From Streptomyces sp. GESEQ-4 (lineage in GTDB: Bacteria; Actinomycetota; Actinomycetes; Streptomycetales; Streptomycetaceae), in assembly GCF_017948455.1 (NCBI RefSeq), contig NZ_JAFFSU010000019.1, forward strand, positions 62,001 through 126,000: a stretch of 64,000 nt of DNA. Direction: 5' to 3'. Shown piece after piece: positions 52,929 through 62,492 of the stretch. How positions within the stretch are numbered: position 1 is the stretch's first letter; each line of letters opens with the position of its first letter. A program made the position numbers and the translations under genes. The notes beneath the pieces were generated by a model. The model was given only the letters and a program-made list of their open reading frames with translations. It was not told the DNA's origin and ran no database searches.

Positions 52929-53942
52929 TCAGTGCTTCGCGGGCAGGAAGCCCACTCTGTCGTACGCCTGGGAAAGGGTCTCCGCGGCGACGGCACGCGC
53001 CTTCTCCGCGCCCTTGGCGAGGATCGAGTCCAGCGTCTCCGGGTCGTCCAGATACTGCTGGGTGCGCTCGCGGAACGGCGTCACGAACTCGACCATGATC
53101 TCGGCGAGGTCGGTCTTGAGCGCGCCGTAGCCCTTGCCGTCGTACTTCTGCTCCAGGTCCGCGATCCCCTCGCCCGTGAGGGTCGCGTAGATGGTGAGCA
53201 GGTTGCTGACGCCCGGCTTGTTCTCCGCGTCGAAGCGGATCACGGTGTCCGTGTCGGTGACCGCGCTCTTGACCTTCTTGGCGGTGGCCTTGGGATCGTC
53301 GAGCAGGTTGATCAGCCCTTTCGGGGTCGATGCCGACTTGCTCATCTTGATCGACGGTTCCTGGAGGTCGTAGATCTTCGCCGTCTCCCTGAGGATGTAC
53401 GGCTTCGGGATCGTGAAGGTCTCGCCGAAGCGGCCGTTGAAGCGCTCGGCGAGGTCACGGGTGAGCTCGATGTGCTGGCGCTGGTCCTCGCCGACCGGGA
53501 CCTCGTTCGCCTGGTAGAGCAGGATGTCCGCGACCTGGAGGATCGGGTACGTGAAGAGGCCGACGCTGGCACGGTCGGCGCCCTGCTTGGCGGACTTGTC
53601 CTTGAACTGGGTCATGCGGGACGCCTCGCCGAAGCCGGTGAGGCAGTTCATGATCCAGGCGAGCTGGGCGTGCTCGGGGACATGGCTCTGTACGAAGAGC
53701 GTGCAGCGCTCCGCGTCGAGTCCCGCGGCCAGCAGCTGCGCCGCGGCGAGGCGGGTGTTGGCCCGCAGCTCCTTCGGGTCCTGCGGAACCGTGAGCGCGT
53801 GCAGGTCGACGACCATGTAGAACGCGTCGTGGGTCTCCTGCAGGGCCACCCACTGACGGACGGCGCCGAGGTAGTTGCCGAGGTGGAACGAGCCTGCGGT
53901 GGGCTGGATTCCGGAGAGCACGCGAGGACGATCAAGGGCCAT
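52929..53942 (-). CDS. trpS: Tryptophanyl-tRNA synthetase
   Basis: 337 residues from ATG 53942, the normal TrpRS length. Class I synthetase: HIGH-like [11 protein letters not shown] near residue 20, tryptophan pocket [15 protein letters not shown], and [19 protein letters not shown], then [19 protein letters not shown] and KMSKS in [21 protein letters not shown]-terminal anticodon-binding helices end [11 protein letters not shown]. It charges tRNA-Trp. From memory Streptomyces often carry two TrpRS; this looks like the constitutive housekeeping one. Confidence 0.96.
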   Translation of the reverse strand: MALDRPRVLSGIQPTAGSFHLGNYLGAVRQWVALQETHDAFYMVVDLHALTVPQDPKELRANTRLAAAQLLAAGLDAERCTLFVQSHVPEHAQLAWIMNCLTGFGEASRMTQFKDKSAKQGADRASVGLFTYPILQVADILLYQANEVPVGEDQRQHIELTRDLAERFNGRFGETFTIPKPYILRETAKIYDLQEPSIKMSKSASTPKGLINLLDDPKATAKKVKSAVTDTDTVIRFDAENKPGVSNLLTIYATLTGEGIADLEQKYDGKGYGALKTDLAEIMVEFVTPFRERTQQYLDDPETLDSILAKGAEKARAVAAETLSQAYDRVGFLPAKH

Positions 53943-54042
53943 GTCCACCATTCTCTCAGGTCTCGGGGGGCGATCCGGAACGGGCTGAGAACTGGCCGGG
54001 AACAGGTGGGAACCGATCCGGCCCCGGCGGTGTAACAAGACT

Positions 54043-54645
54043 GTGAGGACGCGGGAGGGGGGCCGCATCGTCGATGAGGCCGCGGTGATCGCACGCGTAC
54101 GCGCCGGAGAGCCGGAGGCGTATGCGGAGCTGGTGCGGGCCCATACGGGCATCGCGCTGCGTGCGGCCGCGGCGCTCGGGGCGGGTGCGGACGCGGAAGA
54201 CGTGGTGCAGCAGGCCTTCGTGAAGGCGTACTGCGCGCTGGGCCGGTTCCAGGACGGCGCGGCGTTCAAGCCCTGGCTGCTGTCGATCGTCGCCAATGAG
54301 ACGAGGAACACAGTGCGCACGGCGGCCCGCCAGCGCACGCTCGCCGGCCGTGAGGCGGCGTTCGTGGAGGCGCAGCCGCGGATACCGGACGCGGCGGACC
54401 CGGCGGTCGCGGCCCTGGAGATAGAGCGCCGGGTCGCGCTGCAGGCCGCCCTGGAGAAGCTGAGCGAGGAGCACCGTCTGGTCGTCACCTACCGCTATCT
54501 GCTGGAGATGGACGAGTCCGAGACGGCCCAGGCCCTGGGCTGGCCCAGGGGCACGGTGAAGTCCCGGCTCAACCGGGCCCTGCGGAAGCTGGGCAGGCTG
54601 CTGCCGGATTTCCAGCCTCGGGAAGGGGGTGATGAGCATGAGTGA
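54043..54645 (+). CDS. ECF-family RNA polymerase sigma factor (third)
   Basis: 200 residues from GTG 54043, with no clear ribosome site. Region 2: [60 protein letters not shown]. Region 4: [20 protein letters not shown], then [20 protein letters not shown]. It differs from the two paralogues near 5-7.5 kb and belongs to a different ECF group. Its stop overlaps the next gene, and a third, secreted-protein gene follows, so it heads a three-gene operon. Confidence 0.92.
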   Translation: MRTREGGRIVDEAAVIARVRAGEPEAYAELVRAHTGIALRAAAALGAGADAEDVVQQAFVKAYCALGRFQDGAAFKPWLLSIVANETRNTVRTAARQRTLAGREAAFVEAQPRIPDAADPAVAALEIERRVALQAALEKLSEEHRLVVTYRYLLEMDESETAQALGWPRGTVKSRLNRALRKLGRLLPDFQPREGGDEHE

Positions 54646-55543
54646 CGGCCAGGAGTCGTACGACGACCAGGACGGCGGCCGGCGTCGCGGCGAGGCCTCG
54701 CGGCTGCCGGAGGAGCTGAGGGCGCTGGGTCGGTCGCTGGACCGGCCCGGGGACGACGGTTCCGAGGCCGCCGGTTCCGAGACGATGGTCGAGCGGGTGC
54801 TGCAGCAGATACTCGCCGAGCAGGTGCCGGTGCCGGTGGCCGAGCCGTCGGGCACCGGTGAGCGGCTGCGGGCGGTCCGGCGGTGGACGCGGATGCGATG
54901 GCGTTCCCTGACCGCGGCCCTGTGCGGTCTGCTGACGGTGCTGGTGCTCACGCCTCCGGTGCGGGCCACGGTCTTCGACTGGTTCGGCTTCGGCGGGGTC
55001 GAGGTGCGGTACGACCCGTCGGCGGAGCCTTCTCCGGGTGCCGAGGTGCCCGGATGCGGGAAGCCGGTGTCGCCGGCGCAGGCAGAGCGGCGGGCCGGGT
55101 TCGCGCCGCTGGTGCCGGAGGCGTTCGGCACGCCGGACGCCGTGTCGGTGACGGCCGAGCCGCAGGGGCGGTTCCTGGTGACGTTGTGCCGTCAGGAGGA
55201 CGGGCGCACGATCCGGCTGGACGAATACCCGGCCCGCCTGGACGTCTCCTTCGCCAAGACGGTGCGCGAACAGCCGGAGTGGCTGCAACTGGGCGGTGGC
55301 GGCACATCGGGTTCGGACATGGCCCTGTGGTTCCCCCGTCCACACCTGCTCAGCTTCTGGCTGGTCGACGAGAACGGGGACCGCTACACCCGCAAGGAGC
55401 GGACAGCGGGTCCGACGCTGCTGTGGATGCACCGGACGGACGGCGAGGACGTGACGCTGCGGCTGGAGGGAGTGGCGTCGAGGGAGCGGGCGGTGGAGAT
55501 CGCGAAGTCGCTCGAGAAATCCTCTGAATCCGGATCCGAATAG
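54632..55543 (+). CDS. One-TM protein coupled to the ECF sigma factor (possible anti-sigma)
   Basis: 303 residues from ATG 54632; GTG 54629 and ATG 54638 are alternatives near GGAAGGGGG. It overlaps the end of the sigma gene. Cytoplasmic N-terminus of about 85 residues (ETMVERVLQQILAEQVPVPV), one membrane helix WRSLTAALCGLLTVLVLTP, then an exported domain of about 190 residues starting VFDWFGFGGVEVRYDPSAEP and ending with MHRTDGEDVTLRLEGVASRE. No zinc anti-sigma motif. The regulatory role is inferred from gene order and topology only. Confidence 0.78.
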   Translation: MSMSDGQESYDDQDGGRRRGEASRLPEELRALGRSLDRPGDDGSEAAGSETMVERVLQQILAEQVPVPVAEPSGTGERLRAVRRWTRMRWRSLTAALCGLLTVLVLTPPVRATVFDWFGFGGVEVRYDPSAEPSPGAEVPGCGKPVSPAQAERRAGFAPLVPEAFGTPDAVSVTAEPQGRFLVTLCRQEDGRTIRLDEYPARLDVSFAKTVREQPEWLQLGGGGTSGSDMALWFPRPHLLSFWLVDENGDRYTRKERTAGPTLLWMHRTDGEDVTLRLEGVASRERAVEIAKSLEKSSESGSE

Positions 55544-55636
55544 TGCGGGAAAGGTGGGAACCCCGGCGGGTCGGGCGGTGTACCAGAAGTGACACGCGGC
55601 CCACGGACGGGCCGCACCGGACCGGTGGGGGACTTC

Positions 55637-56344
55637 ATGGTGAGAATGCGTCAACTGATCGCTAGTGCAGGGACATTGGCCGCGATGCTGACCCTGGCCG
55701 TCCTGGGCGCGCCTCCCGCGTCCGCCGGCGGGCCGACGAGCGTGCTCCTGGCTTCGCCGACGACCCAGGAGGCCACGGGGCTCTACTCCTCGGCCTCGGA
55801 GTACGCCCAGTTGCAGACATTGCTCGATCAGACGGACCGGGCTCCCGACACGGACAAGCGGGCCCGCGAGCGTGCCGCCGCCTCGGGCGAGTACGTCAAC
55901 ATCACGTGGATGATCCACGATGCGACGCCCTGGCGGCAGGACTCCGTGATCGTGAGCTACGCCGAGGACATATGGATCAACACGGCCATGGGCACACCGC
56001 CCAAGGGAAACGACCAGTGGAGGAAGGCTCAGCAGCCGGCTCAACTGCACACCCTGTTCGCAAAGCTCGGCGTGATCGACAAGGTCTCGAACCCGGGATC
56101 CGCCGGTGCTGCGGACGAGGGCGGTTCGGCGGACCAGGGCGGCACGGCGGACAACGCTGCCACCACGACTCGGGCAGCCGCCACGGCCGCCTCCGATGAC
56201 ACCGACTGGTGGTGGGCGCTGCCGGGGCTGGCCGTCGGGTTCGGTGCCGGTGTCGGCGGCACGCTGCTGATACGCCGCGCGGCGGCCGGGCACGAGGCCG
56301 GGCCGCCGCGGGAGGAGCCACGACAGGAGCTGATCGATCTTTGA
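55637..56344 (+). CDS. Secreted, C-terminally anchored protein in the ECF operon
   Basis: 235 residues from ATG 55637 (GGGGGAC upstream). Signal peptide MVRMRQLIASAGTLAAMLTL to about SAG-31. An exported domain (TSVLLASPTTQEATGLYSSA, YVNITWMIHDATPWRQDSVI) is followed by an Ala/Gly/Thr-rich stalk and a C-terminal helix (WWWALPGLAVGFGAGVGGTL) with a positive tail. This fits a cell-surface protein whose expression or state is linked to the sigma factor. Function unknown. Confidence 0.8.
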   Translation: MVRMRQLIASAGTLAAMLTLAVLGAPPASAGGPTSVLLASPTTQEATGLYSSASEYAQLQTLLDQTDRAPDTDKRARERAAASGEYVNITWMIHDATPWRQDSVIVSYAEDIWINTAMGTPPKGNDQWRKAQQPAQLHTLFAKLGVIDKVSNPGSAGAADEGGSADQGGTADNAATTTRAAATAASDDTDWWWALPGLAVGFGAGVGGTLLIRRAAAGHEAGPPREEPRQELIDL

Positions 56345-56361
56345 GCGTCGATCCTTGAGCT

Positions 56362-57813
56362 TCAGCCGAGGTCGATCTCCGGGTACAGCGGGAAGCCGGC
56401 GACCAGGTCGGTCGCGCGGTGGGAGATCTCGTCGGCGACCTTGGGGTCGAGGATGTGGGCGGCCTTGGAGGGGGCCCCCGACTTGGTGGTGCCGGGTTCC
56501 GTGGTGGTGAGGACGCGGTCGATGAGGGCGGCGACCTCGTCCATCTCGGCGGTGCCCAGGCCGCGGGTGGTCAGGGCGGGGGTGCCGATGCGGATACCGG
56601 AGGTGTACCAGGCGCCGTTGGGGTCGGCGGGGATGGAGTTGCGGTTGGTGACGATGCCGGATTCGAGCAGGGCGGCCTCGGCCTGGCGGCCGGTGAGGCC
56701 GTAGGAGGAGGCGACGTCGATCAGGTTGAGGTGGTTGTCGGTGCCGCCGGTGACGAGGGTGGCGCCGCGGCGCATCAGGCCGTCGGCGAGGGCGCGGGAG
56801 TTGTCGACGATGCGCTGGGCGTAGTCCTGGAAGGAGGGCTGACGGGCCTCGGCGAGGGCGACGGCCTTGGCGGCCATGACGTGCGGGAGCGGGCCGCCGA
56901 GGACCATCGGGCAGCCGCGGTCGACCTGGTCCTTGAGGGAGTCGTCGCACAGGACCATGCCGCCGCGGGGGCCGCGGAGGGACTTGTGGGTGGTCGTGGT
57001 GACGATCTGGGCGTGCGGGACGGGGTCGAAGTCGCCGGTGAGGACCTTGCCGGCCACCAGGCCCGCGAAGTGCGCCATGTCCACCATCAGGGTCGCCCCG
57101 ACCTCGTCGGCGATCTCCCGCATGATCCGGAAGTTCACGAGACGGGGGTAGGCGGAGTAGCCGGCGACGATGATCAGCGGCTTGAACTCGCGGGCGGAGG
57201 CGCGCAGGGCCTCGTAGTCCACCAGTCCGGTCTGCGGGTCGGTGCCGTAGGAGCGCTGGTCGAACATCTTGCCGGAGATGTTCGGGCGGAAGCCGTGGGT
57301 GAGGTGGCCGCCGGCGTCCAGGGACATGCCGAGCATGCGCTGGTTGCCGAAGGCCTGGCGGAGCTCGGCCCAGTCGGCCTCGGAGAGGTCGTTGACCTGG
57401 CGGACGCCGGCCTTCTCCAGGGCGGGGGCCTCGACGCGGGCGGCGAGGACGGACCAGAAGGCGACGAGGTTGGCGTCGATGCCGGAGTGCGGCTGGACGT
57501 AGGCGTGGCGGGCGCCGAAGAGTTCGCGGGCGTGCTCGGCGGCGAGGGACTCGACGGTGTCGACGTTGCGGCAGCCGGCGTAGAAGCGGCGGCCGATGGT
57601 GCCCTCGGCGTACTTGTCGCTGAACCAGTTGCCCATGGCGAGCAGGGTGGCCGGGGAGGCGTAGTTCTCGGAGGCGATCAGCTTGAGCATCTCGCGCTGA
57701 TCGTGGACCTCCTGGCCGATGGCGTCGGCGACGCGCGGCTCGACGGCGCGGATCACGTCGAGGGCGGCGCGGAAGGCGGTGGACTCGGTGGAGAGGGGCT
57801 GCTGGTCTGACAT
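56362..57813 (-). CDS. glyA: Serine hydroxymethyltransferase
   Basis: 483 residues from ATG 57813, with GGAGG eight bases upstream. PLP enzyme: [60 protein letters not shown] and the PLP lysine in [15 protein letters not shown]. It is longer than the E. coli enzyme (about 417) because of internal extensions, for example [20 protein letters not shown]. It converts serine plus tetrahydrofolate to glycine plus 5,10-methylene-THF. A ZTP riboswitch in its leader ties it to purine and folate status. It converges with the ECF operon. Confidence 0.96.
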   Translation of the reverse strand: MSDQQPLSTESTAFRAALDVIRAVEPRVADAIGQEVHDQREMLKLIASENYASPATLLAMGNWFSDKYAEGTIGRRFYAGCRNVDTVESLAAEHARELFGARHAYVQPHSGIDANLVAFWSVLAARVEAPALEKAGVRQVNDLSEADWAELRQAFGNQRMLGMSLDAGGHLTHGFRPNISGKMFDQRSYGTDPQTGLVDYEALRASAREFKPLIIVAGYSAYPRLVNFRIMREIADEVGATLMVDMAHFAGLVAGKVLTGDFDPVPHAQIVTTTTHKSLRGPRGGMVLCDDSLKDQVDRGCPMVLGGPLPHVMAAKAVALAEARQPSFQDYAQRIVDNSRALADGLMRRGATLVTGGTDNHLNLIDVASSYGLTGRQAEAALLESGIVTNRNSIPADPNGAWYTSGIRIGTPALTTRGLGTAEMDEVAALIDRVLTTTEPGTTKSGAPSKAAHILDPKVADEISHRATDLVAGFPLYPEIDLG

Positions 57814-57865
57814 GTGGTCGGCCTCCGGGCGGCGTGGCTTGAAGCGGTCACGGTTCACGGTTCGG

Positions 57866-57957
57866 CCCAGGCGCACGGCACTCGCTCGTCAGGCCCGAGG
57901 TGCAGCCCGTCGAGGGCCGCTCCCCGATGGTCGGTCCCATCCCAGCGCGCCAGTCAC
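57866..57957 (-). promoter_or_regulatory. ZTP (pfl) riboswitch upstream of glyA
   Basis: On the minus strand the leader contains GACTGGCG (57948-57955), then GGGACCGACCATCGGGGAGC, a variable hairpin, and CGTGCGCCTGGGCC (to about 57866). These are the conserved blocks of the pfl motif, which senses ZTP/ZMP and controls folate and one-carbon genes such as glyA. It lies 50-145 bases before the glyA start. Confidence 0.85.
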
Positions 57958-58058
57958 GGCCCGCGATCAGCCTACCGGGCGCATGAGTCGGCTTGGCTCC
58001 CGCGTCCGGCATCCGAGCGACGATAGGAAGGGGATCCGCCTCATGTTCGGGAGTTGCC

Positions 58059-59264
58059 GTGACTGCTACGGAAAGCCTCATCGAAGCCGCCGACGCCCAC
58101 AGCGCGCACAACTACCACCCGCTGCCGGTCGTCGTGGCGACGGCGGACGGGGCCTGGATGACGGATGTCGAAGGGCGGCGGTATCTGGATCTGCTGGCCG
58201 GGTATTCGGCGCTCAATTTCGGTCACCGCAACCGGCGGCTGATCGATGCGGCGAAGGCTCAGCTGGAGCGGGTGACGCTGACGTCCCGGGCGTTTCATCA
58301 CGACCGGTTCGCCGCGTTCTGCGCGGAGCTGGCGGAGCTGTGCGGCATGGAGATGGTGCTGCCGATGAACACCGGCGCGGAGGCGGTGGAGACGGCCGTG
58401 AAGACGGCCCGGAAGTGGGGGTACCGGGTCAAGGGCGTGCCGGCGGAGATGGCGAAGATCGTGGTCGCGGGCGGCAATTTCCACGGCCGTACGACGACGG
58501 TCATCAGCTTCTCCACGGACCCGGAGGCGCGCGCGGACTTCGGGCCGTACACGCCGGGCTTCGCGATCGTGCCGTACGGGGATCTGACGGCGATGCGGGA
58601 GGCGATGACCGAGAACACCGTGGCGGTGCTGCTGGAGCCGATCCAGGGCGAGTCGGGGGTGATCGTGCCGCCGCGCGGTTATCTGCCGGCGGTGCGGGAG
58701 CTGGCGCGGGAGCGGAATGTTCTCTTCGTCGCCGACGAGATCCAGTCGGGGCTGGGGCGGACGGGACGTACCTTCGCGTGCGAGCACGAGGGGGTGGTGC
58801 CCGACATGTATGTGCTGGGCAAGGCCCTCGGCGGTGGCGTCGTGCCCGTGTCGGCCGTGGTGTCGAGTGCCGAGGTGCTGGGGGTGTTCCGGCCCGGGGA
58901 GCACGGGTCGACGTTCGGCGGGAATCCGCTGGCCTGTGCGGTGGCGCTGGAGGTGCTGGCGATGCTGCGTACGGGCGAGTTCCAGGCGCGGGCCACGGAG
59001 CTGGGCGAGCATCTGCAGCGGGAGCTGGCGGGGCTGGTCGGCACGGGTCATGTGACGGAGGTGCGGGGACGCGGGCTGTGGGCGGGCATCGACATCGCCC
59101 GGGCGTACGGGACGGGGCGGGAGGTGTCCGAGAAGCTGATGGACCGGGGCGTGCTGGTGAAGGACACCCAGGGGGCGACGATCCGCATCGCGCCGCCCCT
59201 GGTGATCGGAAAGGAGGACCTGGACTGGGGGCTGGCGCAGTTGCGGGGCGTATTGGGGGTCTAG
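58059..59264 (+). CDS. rocD: Ornithine-oxo-acid transaminase
   Basis: 401 residues from GTG 58059 with GGGAG upstream. Class III aminotransferase: HNYHPLPVVVATADGAWMTD, YLDLLAGYSALNFGHRNRRL, MNTGAEAVETAVKTARKWGY, GNFHGRTTTVISFSTDPEA, LLEPIQGESGVIVPPRGYLP and VADEIQSGLGRTG; the PLP lysine is in YVLGKALGGG. The MNTGAEAVETA, HNYHPLP and FGPYTPGF patterns are typical of RocD. It interconverts ornithine and glutamate-semialdehyde. It diverges from glyA with about 245 bp between starts. Confidence 0.95.
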   Translation: MTATESLIEAADAHSAHNYHPLPVVVATADGAWMTDVEGRRYLDLLAGYSALNFGHRNRRLIDAAKAQLERVTLTSRAFHHDRFAAFCAELAELCGMEMVLPMNTGAEAVETAVKTARKWGYRVKGVPAEMAKIVVAGGNFHGRTTTVISFSTDPEARADFGPYTPGFAIVPYGDLTAMREAMTENTVAVLLEPIQGESGVIVPPRGYLPAVRELARERNVLFVADEIQSGLGRTGRTFACEHEGVVPDMYVLGKALGGGVVPVSAVVSSAEVLGVFRPGEHGSTFGGNPLACAVALEVLAMLRTGEFQARATELGEHLQRELAGLVGTGHVTEVRGRGLWAGIDIARAYGTGREVSEKLMDRGVLVKDTQGATIRIAPPLVIGKEDLDWGLAQLRGVLGV

Positions 59265-59281
59265 AGGTGGTCTTTGGTGGT

Positions 59282-60481
59282 CTAGAGGATCACGTGCGGC
59301 AGAAAGCGCGCGTACTCGTCTGTGATCAGGCCCGACGACTCCCGGATGCCGAGGCCCGCCGACTCGTTCCCGACGACCCAGGCGCCGAGGACGACGCGGT
59401 TGCCGTCGAAGTCGGGGAGGGGGGCCAACTCCTGGTAGCAGCAGGGCTCTTCGCGTGCGGCTGGATCGGCGTCGGTGTCTCTGGGGCGGGGCTCGTGGAT
59501 CGTCACGCCCGCGCCCTCCCGGCCCAGCAGGGGCTTGGCGACGTAGCCCGTGGTGGTGGCCAGGTCGCGGGGGCCGTCGAGGTAGGCGGGGAGCAGGTTG
59601 GGGTGGTCCGGATACAGCTCCCAGAGGATGGCCAGCAGGGCCTTGTTGCTGAGCAGCATCTTCCAGGCCGGTTCGATCCACAGGGTGCTGCCGGTGCCGC
59701 CGCCGTTGTCGAGGGTGCCGAGGACATGGCCGGCGAAGCGGTCGGTGGTGAGCCATTCCCAGGGATAGAGCTTGAAACAGCTGCGGATGAAGCGGAGTTG
59801 GTTGTCGACGAAGCGGCCGGAGAGGCGGTCCCAGCCGATCTCCTCCATGGAGATCCAGGCGGTGTCCAGACCCGCCTGTTCCGCCGTCTCCTTCAGATAG
59901 GCGACCGTCATCAGGTCCTCGCCGAGTTCGTCGGCCGAGGAGTGCGCGAAGTAGAGCGGGCTGCCGGGCGGGAGCAGCGCGGACTGCTGTTTCCAGGCGT
60001 CGATGAGGCGTTCGTGGAGGGAGTTCCACTGGTCGGCGCCCGGGAAGCGTTCCTCCATCCAGAACCACTGGGGCGAGGCCGCCTCCACGAGGGAGGTGGG
60101 GGTGTCGGCGTTGTACTCGAGGAGCTTCGCCGGGCCCGTGCCGTCGTAGCGGAGGTCGAAACGGCCGTAGACGGAAGGGAGTTCGGTGCGGCGGTGCCAG
60201 GCCTCGGTGACCGCCTCGACGATGCGCGGGTCGCTGATGCCGAGGTCGGCGAAGCGGTCCTCGCGCACGATGTGCTCGGCCGCTGCCAGGCACATGCCGT
60301 GCAGTTCCTCGACGACCTCCTCCAGCGCCTCCACTTCCGGGAGGGAGAAGACGTAGTAGGCGCTCTCGTCCCAGTAGGGGCGCAGGGAGTTGTCGGGGTG
60401 GCGGGTGAGGGGATAGATGAGGCCCTGTTCCTCGACGGTCTGCTGCCAGTCGGGGCGGGGCTTGATGGTGCGGCGTTCCAT
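59282..60481 (-). CDS. Glutathionylspermidine synthase-like ATP-grasp ligase (YgiC/YjfC type)
   Basis: 399 residues. Domain signature of the GSP_synth ATP-grasp family: WDESAYYVFSLPEVEALEEV, YGRFDLRYDGTGPAKLLEYN, ADTPTSLVEAASPQWFWMEE, FKLYPWEWLTTDRFAGHVL, EPAWKMLLSNKALLAILWEL and KPLLGREGAGVTI. It lacks the amidase domain of true glutathionylspermidine synthase. Bacterial YgiC-like enzymes are assumed to form peptide-like C-N bonds with unknown substrates. A small lipoprotein gene lies 20 bp upstream, as with ygiB-ygiC in E. coli. Confidence 0.9.
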   Translation of the reverse strand: MERRTIKPRPDWQQTVEEQGLIYPLTRHPDNSLRPYWDESAYYVFSLPEVEALEEVVEELHGMCLAAAEHIVREDRFADLGISDPRIVEAVTEAWHRRTELPSVYGRFDLRYDGTGPAKLLEYNADTPTSLVEAASPQWFWMEERFPGADQWNSLHERLIDAWKQQSALLPPGSPLYFAHSSADELGEDLMTVAYLKETAEQAGLDTAWISMEEIGWDRLSGRFVDNQLRFIRSCFKLYPWEWLTTDRFAGHVLGTLDNGGGTGSTLWIEPAWKMLLSNKALLAILWELYPDHPNLLPAYLDGPRDLATTTGYVAKPLLGREGAGVTIHEPRPRDTDADPAAREEPCCYQELAPLPDFDGNRVVLGAWVVGNESAGLGIRESSGLITDEYARFLPHVIL

Positions 60482-60501
60482 GAGTGTCGGTACGTTCCCG
60501 T

Positions 60502-60861
60502 TCAGCCGCCGGAGCTGCCCTTGTCGCTGCCGAAGCCGCCCCGGTCGACTCCGCTGCCGCTGCTCCCGCCACTGCCCGACGAACTGCCGGACCCCTTGCC
60601 GGACTTCGTGAAGGAGCCGCCCTTGACCCAGGCGCCCTTCTTCTTGCCGCCGTAGTAGTAGGCGCCGTCGACGGACGTGGCCGACTTGCAGTTCTTGTCG
60701 GAGACGACGTTGTAGCCCTTGCCGAGGCGGTAGCTGTCGCGGTCCACGCAGCGCTTGTCGGGGTCGGAGGAGCAGGAGGTCAAGGCTGCGGCGAGCAGTC
60801 CCATGCCGCCCAGTACGACCGTGCCCGAGCGCAGTTGCCGGCGTGTGTCCGCCATGTTCAT
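60502..60861 (-). CDS. Small lipoprotein, YgiB-like partner of the ligase
   Basis: 119 residues from ATG 60861 (ATG 60855 also possible). Lipobox LTSC with Cys30, so it is membrane-linked. The mature part has DPDKRCVDRDSYRLG, NVVSDKNCKSATSVDGAYYY, GGKKKGAWVKGGSFTKSGKG and a long Gly/Ser tail. The two Cys and YYYGG pattern recall DUF1190/YgiB proteins that accompany YgiC. Co-transcription with the ligase gene is likely (20-bp gap). Confidence 0.85.
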   Translation of the reverse strand: MNMADTRRQLRSGTVVLGGMGLLAAALTSCSSDPDKRCVDRDSYRLGKGYNVVSDKNCKSATSVDGAYYYGGKKKGAWVKGGSFTKSGKGSGSSSGSGGSSGSGVDRGGFGSDKGSSGG

Positions 60862-61024
60862 GTCTCCCCGTTGGTGGTGCGATCCGTTGATGCGTGATCT
60901 TCGGCGGTCAGCTTAGAGATCGGTAAGAGAGGCCCCGCAGTCGGGCCGCCCTTCACCCCCTCCCCTACAGTCACTTTGTGCTCTTTGGAATGGTGTGCGC
61001 CCTAGAGCCTGAGCCGGGCCCGCC

Positions 61025-62445
61025 CTACGGCAGCACCCGGCACAACGCGTCCAGCGCCCCCGTCCACGCATGGTCCGGTGGTGTGCCGTACCCCACGACC
61101 AGCGCGTCCAAGGGCTCGGCCACGGCCTCCCGGTGGCGGAAGTAGGTCAGTCCGTGCAGGGCGAGGCCCTGCCAGGTGGCGGCCTGGAGCACGGACTTCT
61201 CGGTGCCGGGCGGGAGGCGCAGGACGGCGTGCAGGCCGGCCGCGATGCCGGTGACCCGGACCTCCGGCGCCCGCGACGCCAGGGCCGCGACCAGGGCGTC
61301 ACGGCGGCGCCGGTAGCGCAGCCGGGCGGCGCGTACATGGCGGTCGTAGGCCCCGGACGTGATGAACTCGGCCAGCGTCAGCTGGTCCAGCACCCCGCAG
61401 GTGTCGTGGCCGCCCTTCGCCGCCACCGCCTCCTCCGTCAGCCCGGGCGGCAGGACCATCCACGCCAGGCGCAGCGCGGGGGCGAGGGACTTGCTGGCCG
61501 TGCCGAGGTGGACCACGCGGTCCGGGTCGAGATCCTGGAGGGCGCCTATGGGCTGGCGGTCGTAGCGGAACTCGCCGTCGTAGTCGTCCTCCAGCACCAG
61601 CCCGCCGGTGCGCCGCGCCCAGTCCACGAGGGCCGTCCGTCGGTCGCGGTGCAGGGGCACGCCCATGGGGAACTGATGGGCGGGGGTGAGGAGTACGGCG
61701 CCGACGCCGCTCAACTCGCCGATGTCCGTGCCGAGTTCATCGAAGGGGAGGGGGCGGGTGCGCAGGCCGGCGGCCGTGAGCAGGTCCCGGTGCGGGGGAA
61801 GGCCGTACGCCTCCACGGCGGCCGTCCGTGTGCCGCGCGACCGCAGGACCGTGGCGAGGAGCCCCAGGGCGTGGGCGAAGCCGGAGCAAATCAGGATCCG
61901 GTCGGGGTCGGTGCGCACGCCGCGGGCTCGGGCGAGGTAGCCGGCGAGTGCGGTGCGCAGTTCGACGCGGCCGCGGGGGTCGCCGTAGCCGAGGGCGTCG
62001 CTCGGGGCGGCGGTGAAAGCGCGGCGGGCGGCCTTGAGCCATGCGGCGCGGGGGAAGGAGGCGAGGTCGGGGGTGCCGGGGCGCAGGTCGTACTCCGGAC
62101 GGTGCTGCTCCCGGCGGGAGCGGGACGGGTCGGCCGGCGGGACGACCGTACGGTCTCCGACGCGGGTGCCCGAGCCCTGGCGGGCGGTGAGCCAGCCCTC
62201 GGCGACGAGGTCGGCGATGGGGGTCCCCCCGCGCGAGCGAATTCGAGCGTGGGGGAGTCGGCGACCGTGTTGCGGGCGATGCCCAGGTCGGCGGCGAGGG
62301 TGCGAGAGGAGGGCAGCCGGGTGCCGGGGGCGAGGCGGCCGGTGCGGACCGCCTCGCGCAGGGCGTCGGTCAGGCCCCGGCGCAGGCCGGTACCGGTCGG
62401 TTCCAGATGCAGGTCGACGCCCAGAGTGGCCCAGGATTCCGCCAT
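61025..62445 (-). pseudogene. MocR-family (GntR wHTH plus aminotransferase-like) regulator, frameshifted by a hairpin repeat
   Basis: From ATG 62445 the frame encodes a GntR winged helix: GTGLRRGLTDALREAVRTGR, LAPGTRLPSSRTLAADLGIA, RNTVAD. A 42-bp hairpin repeat then follows (62216-62257) and the frame is lost. The rest continues in another frame: IADLVAEGWLTARQGSGTRV, then the fold-type-I aminotransferase domain with ILICSGFAHALGLLATVL, DYDGEFRYDRQPIGALQDLD and the PLP-lysine motif HLGTASKSLAP, ending at 61025. It would regulate the divergent AhpD-like gene. As the two halves are no longer in one frame, function should be lost unless frameshifting occurs. Confidence 0.85.
62216..62257 (+). 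repeat. 42-bp hairpin repeat, copy B, inside the MocR gene
   Basis: Starts GATGGGGGTCCCCCC and ends CGAGCGTGGGGGAG. It is the same element as 31026-31068, one base shorter with a few substitutions, and replaces a short piece of the winged-helix coding sequence. Confidence 0.88.
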
Positions 62446-62492
62446 GGAAATGGACCATACTCCTGGGCTGCTTCGCTCCTAGGATCGAGGCC

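Noticed and set aside
57719-60655. A 978-codon plus-strand frame across glyA, rocD and the ligase
   Set aside because: It crosses three well-supported genes in other frames and has no recognisable domain.
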